Source: Ignavibacteria bacterium (GTDB taxonomy: Bacteria > Bacteroidota > Ignavibacteria > Tepidaquicellales > Tepidaquicellaceae). Taken from it: DNA of 64,000 nucleotides. The notes under the pieces are model-generated. The model saw only the letters and a program-made list of their open reading frames with translations. It was not told the origin of the DNA and did not search any database. Numbering within the stretch: the first letter of the stretch is position 1; each line of letters begins with the position of its first letter. Position numbers and translations under genes: made by a program. Where the stretch lies: contig JADJAH010000038.1 of NCBI GenBank assembly GCA_016704345.1, positions 310,001-374,000 on the forward strand, given 5' to 3'. Below are positions 35,881 through 43,014 of the stretch, one piece after another.

Positions 35881-38760
35881 ATGAGCAAACCACCTGAAGG
35901 TGAAGTCACATTCTTAATGACAGACATTCAGGGAAGCACAATGCTTGCTCAGAAAGATCCTGAAAGACTAAGCGAGCTCATCACAATACATGACAAAATA
36001 ATCCAGACATCGATTGATTCTCACTCAGGTTTCATTGTAAGGAATGTAGGTGACTCATTTCTAGCAGCGTTTGGCGATCCATATTCCGCTGTCTTAACAG
36101 CTTATGAGATTCAGAAAATTCTCGCTAAAGAGTTTGAGAAGAACAAAGAGATACTTGTAAGAGCAGGTGTACATTGCGGAATTGTTGAATGGATGGACGG
36201 AGAATATCAGGGATATCTCACTCTGGCAAGGACTCAGAGAATCATGTCAACAGCGGCAGGCGGTCAAACATTGTTATCTTCTGATTTCGTCGATAAGCTT
36301 GGCGATTTGCACACAGGTGATATTAAATTTCTTGATCTGGGCGAACTGAAATTAAAGGACCTCATAAAGCCGATTAGATTATATCAGCTTTCCGGTAAAG
36401 GTTTGCCGGAGAATTTTTCACCTCTAATAACACTCAGTGGAACTCCCAACAATCTTCCTGTACAGCTTTCCGATCTGATAGGCAGAGCAGATATATTAAG
36501 TACTATAAAACAGCTTTTGTCAAAATCACGGTTGCTTACTTTGACCGGACCCGGGGGTGTAGGAAAAACAAGACTATCTTTGCATGCATCTGCAGAGATG
36601 ATTGAAGAATTCAGAAACGGTGTGTGGCTGATCCAGATTGCAGATCTGAATTCAATGGAGCTGATTCTCAATGAGATCGCAACTGTTCTTAAGGTCAGTG
36701 AAGAAGGCGAATCGGATCTTCTGGAAGCAATAATCGCATCGCTTTCGGATAAAGAAACTCTTCTTATACTTGACAACTGCGAACATCTGGCAGAGGATTG
36801 TGCTTCGATATCAGAAAAGATCCTTACGCATACTTCTTCTGTTAAAATATTGGCAACTAGCAGAAAAGTTTTGAATGTAGCCGGCGAAAAGAACTTCAGG
36901 ATTCCTTCTCTGCAATTGCCTTTAATGAAAACCAAACTTCAAGCGGTTGATGTGAATGAAATTGAGTCTGTAAGATTATTCTGTGAAAGAGCCAAAGCAG
37001 TTAAAGAAGGTTTCGCGATAACGGATGAGAACGCCATGCATATTTCCGAGCTATGCATAAGACTTGACGGTATCCCGCTTGCAATTGAACTGGCTGCAGC
37101 CCGGACAAATGTTCTTAAGGTAGAGAAAATTCTTGAAAGGCTCAGCGACAGATTCAACCTTCTTACCGGTGGGAAAAGAACAGCGCTTCCGAGACAGCAA
37201 ACATTAAGAGCGATGATTGACTGGAGTTATGACCTGCTTTCGGAAAGCGAAAAAAAAGTGTTCAGAAGACTGAGTGTATTTGATAACGGCTGGTCACTTG
37301 AGGCGTCTGAATACGTTTGTTCATTCGATGGGATAGCCGAGTATGAAGCGCTTGATCTGCTTTCAGAACTTATTGATAAGTCACTTGTAAACAAAATTGC
37401 TAATGAAAAAGTAGGAAGATACGGCATGCTTGAGTCATTGAAAGAGTATGCCACTGAAAAAGTTGAGAAGGAAGAATTGAAGGTATTGAATGAAAGACAC
37501 TTTAGATATTTTTTCAATTTGACCAAAAACTTGTTCAGTGATGACAAAGCTGATCCGGACAATACGACACTAAGGGATTTTGCAAGAGAGAAGGGAAATG
37601 TCAGGAAAGCAATTGCCTGGGGGATGGAAAATGATATAAGTGCATTGATGAATGTTGTTACTGAACTTGAGTGGTTTTGGGACAATATAGGCTCTCACAA
37701 TGAGGCATTTAATCTGTTGACTGCTTGCATAGAGAAATATAAAGGCGAAGAGAATCAGATGCTGGCTAAAGCAAAGTCATCGGCTGGTTACTTTGCAAAT
37801 AATCTCTGCAGATATGAAGAGTCCGAATCACTTATAAACGAAGCGATGGAGATCCATTCTTTGGTTGGCAACTGGAAGGGAAAAGCAGAGTGTCATGTTC
37901 TTTTGGGAATATTGATGATAAATCTAAACAGACTGGATGAGGCAAGAATTCATCTGACCGAAAGTCATAAATTGGCATTAGAAGTTAATGATCCGGATAT
38001 TGAAGCAGACTCACTGGCAAATCTTAGCGTAATTGATCTGAAGTCAGGCGACTATATTGTTGCAAGTGATAGGGCATTTCAGGCGCAGAAGATCTACAAG
38101 AGACTGGGAAAATCAAAGGCTCTCGGAAAGACACTGAATAATCTCGGGGCGGTTGAGTTCTATCGCGGCAATTTCGATCAGGCAAGGAAGTTCTATGAGG
38201 AAAGCCTGCATCTGCTTGAACAGTCGGATGACAATTACACTCATTGCGTAAACCTGATTAACATCGGAAATATTTATCTCCGACAAAAGAATCTTGCGGA
38301 AGCATCTGCGTATTATGAAAGAAGCATGAATATGATCAAAACAAATGACTTTGTTGATCTATCCGCGTTCATATTGATAAAAATGGCTGACCTTGCTCTT
38401 GCCGGAGGTGAACTTGAAAAATCTGAGAGATATTATGACGAAGCTCTCAACATCCCTTGGATAAAAAACGAATCCAGAAAGATCGCAACAATATTCAGGG
38501 GACTTGGAAATATTTTGTTCGCAAAAAATGAATATGAAGATTCATTATTTTATCTGTTAGTTTCACAAAAGCAATTTGAAATATCAGGTTTTATGCTTCC
38601 GGGCGATCAACTGGATGAATATAATTTCAAAATGGATCATCTGAAGTTACAGATTAGTGCTTCAGATTTCAGTTCTATCATGGCAAAAGCGAATGCAGTA
38701 TCAGTCGAAGATTTGATGAACATAAGGCGTAACTCCGGACAAGTGTCAACTGTCAGATAA
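35881..38760 (+). CDS. Class III cyclase domain - STAND-type ATPase - TPR signalling protein
   Basis: A 959-residue cytoplasmic protein. Residues 5-165 are a class III adenylate/guanylate cyclase homology domain with metal-binding Asp in FLMTDIQGST and NVGDSFLAAF. Residues 195-480 are an NB-ARC/AAA-like ATPase with Walker A GPGGVGKTR (about 221), Walker B LLILDNCEHL (about 295) and the GIPLAIELAAAR motif. Residues 600-920 are tetratricopeptide repeats (LNNLGAVEFYRGNFDQARK). The cyclase Asn of the VNxAAR motif is not seen (LARTQR instead), so cyclase activity is doubtful. No DNA-binding domain is present. It meets the beta-CASP gene tail to tail with an 8-base overlap. Confidence 0.9.
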   Translation: MSKPPEGEVTFLMTDIQGSTMLAQKDPERLSELITIHDKIIQTSIDSHSGFIVRNVGDSFLAAFGDPYSAVLTAYEIQKILAKEFEKNKEILVRAGVHCGIVEWMDGEYQGYLTLARTQRIMSTAAGGQTLLSSDFVDKLGDLHTGDIKFLDLGELKLKDLIKPIRLYQLSGKGLPENFSPLITLSGTPNNLPVQLSDLIGRADILSTIKQLLSKSRLLTLTGPGGVGKTRLSLHASAEMIEEFRNGVWLIQIADLNSMELILNEIATVLKVSEEGESDLLEAIIASLSDKETLLILDNCEHLAEDCASISEKILTHTSSVKILATSRKVLNVAGEKNFRIPSLQLPLMKTKLQAVDVNEIESVRLFCERAKAVKEGFAITDENAMHISELCIRLDGIPLAIELAAARTNVLKVEKILERLSDRFNLLTGGKRTALPRQQTLRAMIDWSYDLLSESEKKVFRRLSVFDNGWSLEASEYVCSFDGIAEYEALDLLSELIDKSLVNKIANEKVGRYGMLESLKEYATEKVEKEELKVLNERHFRYFFNLTKNLFSDDKADPDNTTLRDFAREKGNVRKAIAWGMENDISALMNVVTELEWFWDNIGSHNEAFNLLTACIEKYKGEENQMLAKAKSSAGYFANNLCRYEESESLINEAMEIHSLVGNWKGKAECHVLLGILMINLNRLDEARIHLTESHKLALEVNDPDIEADSLANLSVIDLKSGDYIVASDRAFQAQKIYKRLGKSKALGKTLNNLGAVEFYRGNFDQARKFYEESLHLLEQSDDNYTHCVNLINIGNIYLRQKNLAEASAYYERSMNMIKTNDFVDLSAFILIKMADLALAGGELEKSERYYDEALNIPWIKNESRKIATIFRGLGNILFAKNEYEDSLFYLLVSQKQFEISGFMLPGDQLDEYNFKMDHLKLQISASDFSSIMAKANAVSVEDLMNIRRNSGQVSTVR

Positions 38761-40168
38761 TCTCTTCCTGTCCTTTAACAGGAATCAAAACATCTTTGAA
38801 ATTCATCTCTTTGAGATTCTTCATAAGAGCTTCCTGCTGGTCCAGTTCACCATGCACGAGATATATATTTTGTAGTCTTCCTCTGTCAAACTGATCAAAA
38901 TATGTTCGGAGTTCATCGCGGTCTGCATGTGCGGAGAATGAATTAAGAACAACTACTTTTGCTTCAACAGAATATTCTTCTCCGAAAATTTTGACTCTTG
39001 CATCCGGAACTCCGCGACTCTCAATGAGCCTTCTGCCGAGAGTATGTTCTCCCATAAAGCCTACTATGAGAATAGTTGTTGCAGGATTTTCTATGTTATT
39101 CTTAAGATGATGAAGAATTCTGCCCGACTCTGCCATACCCGAAGCCGAAATAATCATGCAGGGGCCCTTAAATGAATTCAACCGTTTCGATTCCTCAACA
39201 TCTTTTATATAGTTTACAAAAGGTAAATCAAAGACATCAATTCCCGAATGAATGAGCTGCATCAATTCTTTGTCGTAACATTCCGGATGAATCTTGAAAA
39301 TGTCTGTAGCCCTTGCAGAGAGAGGACTGTCAACAAATACAGGAAACGGTGCCATATCACCCCGCTGAAAAATCATAGCTAAAGCATAAATTATTTCCTG
39401 AGTCCTTCCAACACTAAAAGCAGGAACAATTGTTTTTCCTCCTCTTGAAACTGCCTCTTCAAGAACACCCTGAAGCTGTTTGTCCATCTCAACAGCTTTG
39501 TCATGCACTCTTCCGCCGTAAGTAGATTCGGAAATAAAGTAATCACAATCTCCGATAAACTCAGGATCACGCAGTATAGGAAGATTGTGACGTCCGATAT
39601 CTCCCGAAAAAGCAAATCTGAACTTTTTGCCATTCTCGTTAATTTCAAGAACTACCATTGCCGATCCAAGAATATGTCCGGCATCAAAGAATTCAACTGC
39701 AACACTATCGCCAAATCCCTCGATAAAGAACTTCTTTCTGTAGTCAATTGTCTTGAAATTTTCCATGACATGCTTTGCATGTTCAACTCTGTACAGCGGT
39801 TTAAAAGGATGAAGGTTTTGTCTTGCTCTTTTCTTGTTCACATATTCGGTATCCTTTTCCTGAATGTGGGCGCTGTCAAGAAGCATTATAGCGCATAAGT
39901 CCCTGGTTGCACTTGTTGAGTAGATGCTTCCCTCGAAGCCTTTAGAATAAAGCATCGGCAAATTTCCTGAATGGTCTATATGTGCATGGGATAGAACAAC
40001 GCAATGTACTTCGCGCGGATCGAAGAGAAAGTTTCTGTTGATTTCATAGGCCTCTTCTCTCTTGCCCTGATACAGCCCGCAGTCAAGGAGAATCTTCTTT
40101 CCATTGATCTCAAGCAAGTGCTGTGACCCTGTGACTGTTCTGTCTGCCCCGCAAAACTTTATCTTCAT
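38753..40168 (-). CDS. Beta-CASP metallo-beta-lactamase RNase-like protein
   Basis: A 471-residue zinc hydrolase of the CPSF73/YsH1-like group that processes RNA. Motif 2 is HAHIDHSGNLP, further metal ligands are in DAGHILGSAMV and FSGDIGR, beta-CASP motifs include GGKTIVPAFSVGRTQE and SASGMAESGRI, and the C-terminal RMMBL motif has FSAHADRDELRTY and VHGELDQQEAL. The frame extends to 40225 inside the glycosylase gene, but ATG 40168 gives MKIKFCGADRTVTGS, the family start, just after the upstream stop. It probably follows the glycosylase in one transcript. Confidence 0.93.
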   Translation of the reverse strand: MKIKFCGADRTVTGSQHLLEINGKKILLDCGLYQGKREEAYEINRNFLFDPREVHCVVLSHAHIDHSGNLPMLYSKGFEGSIYSTSATRDLCAIMLLDSAHIQEKDTEYVNKKRARQNLHPFKPLYRVEHAKHVMENFKTIDYRKKFFIEGFGDSVAVEFFDAGHILGSAMVVLEINENGKKFRFAFSGDIGRHNLPILRDPEFIGDCDYFISESTYGGRVHDKAVEMDKQLQGVLEEAVSRGGKTIVPAFSVGRTQEIIYALAMIFQRGDMAPFPVFVDSPLSARATDIFKIHPECYDKELMQLIHSGIDVFDLPFVNYIKDVEESKRLNSFKGPCMIISASGMAESGRILHHLKNNIENPATTILIVGFMGEHTLGRRLIESRGVPDARVKIFGEEYSVEAKVVVLNSFSAHADRDELRTYFDQFDRGRLQNIYLVHGELDQQEALMKNLKEMNFKDVLIPVKGQEEII

Positions 40169-40172
40169 CTTA

Positions 40173-40796
40173 TTATTTGTTTTTGGAATTGGAGACGAAA
40201 TTGTTATGCCTGTGTTTTGTAACAAACGGATTTCCTTTGACGATGAATCTGTATGGAAGATCCGTTCCCTTACTGATGCCTATCCTCTTGGTTGAAATGA
40301 TATCACTCTTCTTTGTTTCTTCACCTGCGGCAACAAACAACTCGCCCTCATTAGTAAGGTTGTGTCCGTTAAACTTCTTGTCGATTTGCAGAGCTATGCA
40401 AAGCTTTGCCGGGCCATTTGCAATTTCATGACTGCCGGAAGTCAGTTTCCTATGACCAAGAGCCAATTCTTTACCTTCGATAATCTCGGCTGCCCTTATC
40501 AGAACTGCATTACCTTCGCACTCATTTCCTGTTACTGCGTTGAAGCAATAATAATTTCCATAGATGAAATAGACATAAGCATAACCTGCGGGCCCGTACA
40601 TAATTTTGTTTCGTTCGGTAATTCTGCCAAAAGAATGAGATGCCGGATCATGATCACCTATATATGCCTCTGTTTCAACTATCTTGGCGCAAATAAGGCC
40701 ATTGTTAATTTCTCTTACTATCAACTTTCCGAGAAGTTCTTTGGCCACAATTATTGTATCTCTAGCATAGAACTCTCTGTCTAATGCAGTCAACAA
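40173..40796 (-). CDS. DNA-3-methyladenine glycosylase (AAG/MPG type)
   Basis: A 207-residue base-excision repair enzyme that removes alkylated purines. Hallmarks: REFYARDTIIVAKELLGKLI at the start, VETEAYIGDHDPASHSF (Glu is the catalytic base), YGPAGYAYVYFIYGNYYC, and ANGPAKLCIAL. The only fitting start is TTG at 40796, which gives MLTALDREFYARD. It overlaps nothing downstream: the beta-CASP ATG follows its stop by a few bases. Confidence 0.93.
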   Translation of the reverse strand: MLTALDREFYARDTIIVAKELLGKLIVREINNGLICAKIVETEAYIGDHDPASHSFGRITERNKIMYGPAGYAYVYFIYGNYYCFNAVTGNECEGNAVLIRAAEIIEGKELALGHRKLTSGSHEIANGPAKLCIALQIDKKFNGHNLTNEGELFVAAGEETKKSDIISTKRIGISKGTDLPYRFIVKGNPFVTKHRHNNFVSNSKNK

Positions 40797-40889
40797 TCTC
40801 GACTTATCCTCTTAATGGCTGATAATATAGAAAATTCAAATATAAGTGAATATGGACAACTCAATATTGCAACAATTACTTTGGCAGAT

Positions 40890-41160
40890 CCGTCCAAAAC
40901 GTTTTACTTAAAATGTAATTAGTTCGAACCATTTACATAGAATAAAATCATTTCCGCTTAGGGCAGGCTAAGCTGCAAGCGCCCGCTGCCGTAATTGCCT
41001 AAATTGCTCGCAATGGCTGCAGATTAACTCCTGCCCGACAGAAGGGCGGCGTCAACATTCTTGCGCCTTGCTCATTTCTACGGCGGCGGGTTGTTTTCTA
41101 ATCGAAACCTCATGCTCCGCTTAATTTCGATATAATTTCGTGTGGAAAACGCTTTGCGGC
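40890..41160. mobile_element. MITE-like element, copy C
   Basis: A 271-bp, most diverged copy in the same orientation as copy A. Left end CCGTCCAAAACGTTTTA (40890); right end GGAAAACGCTTTGCGG (to about 41160), which has lost the GA of GGACGG. Shared interior pieces are AATAAAATCATTTCCGCTT and GCCCGCTGCCGTA, the latter also in copy B. Similarity to copy A continues past the right end (CAATG, TGAC, TATC), so the true boundary may be up to 40 bases further. It sits in the 530-bp gap between the glycosylase and rimP. Confidence 0.6.
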
Positions 41161-41300
41161 AATGTTACTTTGACGTATCATAGCTGATATTACTGCCTAT
41201 TGAACTCATCTAAAGCAATTGCAGGGTGACCAAAAGTTTCTCTTGTATGTTTATGCCTATTAGGGTATTTTTGTTTCGAGTTTAATGATTACAGTAATTG

Positions 41301-41327
41301 GTGGGTTGGGAGACCCACTTTTTTTTT
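41301..41327 (+). promoter_or_regulatory. Terminator-like attenuator touching the rimP start codon
   Basis: GTGGGT (41301-41306) and ACCCAC (41313-41318) form a 6-bp GC-rich stem with loop TGGGAG, followed by nine T and then directly by the rimP ATG at 41328. It has the form of an intrinsic terminator at the head of the rimP-nusA-infB operon. Since NusA acts on such hairpins, it may mediate feedback; this is inference. Confidence 0.6.
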
Positions 41328-41807
41328 ATGCATTCTGAAAAAGCGCTAGAGGAAATCGCATTCTCGATATTGGAGGAAACGGATTATAAGATCATAGATC
41401 TTGTTGTGCGCGGAGAAAAGCGCACGAAAGTTCTGGAATTGTATGTTGACAGGCTTGAGGGTGTGAATATTGATGAATTGGCCAGTTTGAGCAGAAGACT
41501 CGAAGAGAAAATAGAGGAGACTCTGTTTGCGGGTGAGATGTCTAAAATAGTTATCTCATCACCCGGAGCTGAGAGGGCATTCAAGTATATTTGGCAATTG
41601 GACAAGCATGTAGGCAGAATACTGGAAATTGTATTGAATGATGAAACAAAAACGGAAGGCCGCCTTTTGGAAGTAGATGATGATTCAGGAACAGTGAAGA
41701 TCGCGGTTGCGCCCGAGGGCAAGAAGAAAGCTGACCCTGTTGAGATTGAACTAAAGTTTGATAACATAAAGGAAGCAAAAGTTAAAATTAGTTTTTCGAA
41801 AAAATAA
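41328..41807 (+). CDS. rimP: Ribosome maturation factor RimP
   Basis: A 159-residue protein needed for 30S subunit maturation. It has the two-domain RimP pattern: an alpha/beta N-terminal domain with KVLELYVDRLEGVNIDEL and LSRRLEEKIEE, the linker VISSPGAERAFKY (the family's SSPGxxR signature), and an Sm-like C-terminal domain. The frame opens at 41298, but that would include the hairpin; ATG 41328 gives MHSEKALEEIAF. It is the first gene of rimP-nusA-infB-rbfA-truB. Confidence 0.93.
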   Translation: MHSEKALEEIAFSILEETDYKIIDLVVRGEKRTKVLELYVDRLEGVNIDELASLSRRLEEKIEETLFAGEMSKIVISSPGAERAFKYIWQLDKHVGRILEIVLNDETKTEGRLLEVDDDSGTVKIAVAPEGKKKADPVEIELKFDNIKEAKVKISFSKK

Positions 41808-41818
41808 TTTCCAAAGAA

Positions 41819-42964
41819 ATGAAATCAGAAATTGTAGAAGCCTTTACCATGATGGCAAAGGAAAAGAGCATTGACAGGGAAATCCTGATCAGTGTTATAA
41901 AGGATTCCTTCAACAAGATGATGGAGAAGAAGTATGGACTTGAGGCAAGATATGAAATAGTGGTGAACATGGACAAGGGTGACATTGAAATTTTTCTCTT
42001 CAAAACAGTAGTAGAAGAAGTAATCGATCCCGGAAAGGAGATTGATGTAGAGACAGCCAAAGAGAGATCCGGAGAGGAATTTGAGATCGGCGATGATTTT
42101 GTGGATCAGATACAGATAGAGGAGTTTGGAAGAAGAATGGTGATCAATCTCAAGCAAAATCTAAATCAGAAGATCAGGGAGATCGAGAAGGAAGTTACAT
42201 TCAATACATACAAAGATTTTGTCGGGGAGATAGTAGTTGGCGAGATCTATCAGATCAAGCCGTCGTCAATTCTCCTTATACATAACGGCAATGAGATTAT
42301 TTTTCCCAAGGGTGAACAGATCCCCAAAGAAAGATACAAGAAAGGCGACACGATAAGGGCGATTGTTAAGAGTATAGAAAAGAGGCAGTCAGGACCGCCG
42401 CTTATTATTGTTTCGAGGGCCGATGAGCAATTTTTATACAAACTTTTTGAATTGGAGATCCCTGAAATCTACGACGGCATTATTGATATAAAGGGAATTG
42501 CGCGTGAGCCGGGAGAGAGAGCAAAGATTGCAGTTACATCCAATGACGACAGGATCGATGCGGTCGGGGCCTGTGTAGGAATGAAGGGAATAAGGATACA
42601 CTCAATTGTAAGAGAACTAAGCAATGAGAACATTGATGTTATAAACTTCACAGAAGAGCCGACTCTATATATTTCACGAGCATTGTCTCCTGCAAAACTG
42701 AATGACATTGAACTTGATAATGAGAATAAGACAGCCAATATTTACGCAGATGAAGATCAGATAAGTCTCATTATCGGCAAGAGCGGACAAAACATTAAAT
42801 TGGCGGGAAAGCTTACCGGATATCAGATTAATGTTGTCAGAATGGAGCCTGAGGAAGAGGAAGAAGATGAGGATGTTGAGAATGAAGAAAATGAAGTAAT
42901 TGAAGAAGTATCAGAAAAGAACGAAGTAACTGAAAGCAGTGAAGAAGAGCAACCGGCAAGTTGA
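41819..42964 (+). CDS. nusA: Transcription termination/antitermination factor NusA
   Basis: A 381-residue NusA. The N-terminal RNA-polymerase-binding domain has AKEKSIDREILISVIKDS; next come an S1 domain (about 130-200, with VGEIYQIKPSSILL), KH1 (about 225-300, with GACVGMKGIRIHSIVREL) and KH2 (to about 345, with IIGKSGQNIKLAGKL). The last 35 residues are strongly acidic (EEEEEDEDVENEENEV), and the acidic repeats of gamma-proteobacterial NusA are absent. It lies 11 bases after rimP and 50 before infB. Confidence 0.97.
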   Translation: MKSEIVEAFTMMAKEKSIDREILISVIKDSFNKMMEKKYGLEARYEIVVNMDKGDIEIFLFKTVVEEVIDPGKEIDVETAKERSGEEFEIGDDFVDQIQIEEFGRRMVINLKQNLNQKIREIEKEVTFNTYKDFVGEIVVGEIYQIKPSSILLIHNGNEIIFPKGEQIPKERYKKGDTIRAIVKSIEKRQSGPPLIIVSRADEQFLYKLFELEIPEIYDGIIDIKGIAREPGERAKIAVTSNDDRIDAVGACVGMKGIRIHSIVRELSNENIDVINFTEEPTLYISRALSPAKLNDIELDNENKTANIYADEDQISLIIGKSGQNIKLAGKLTGYQINVVRMEPEEEEEDEDVENEENEVIEEVSEKNEVTESSEEEQPAS

Positions 42965-43014
42965 TCTTCCGAAAGAATCAATAAGTAAAAATTTTTTCAA
43001 CACTTAATAAACGG

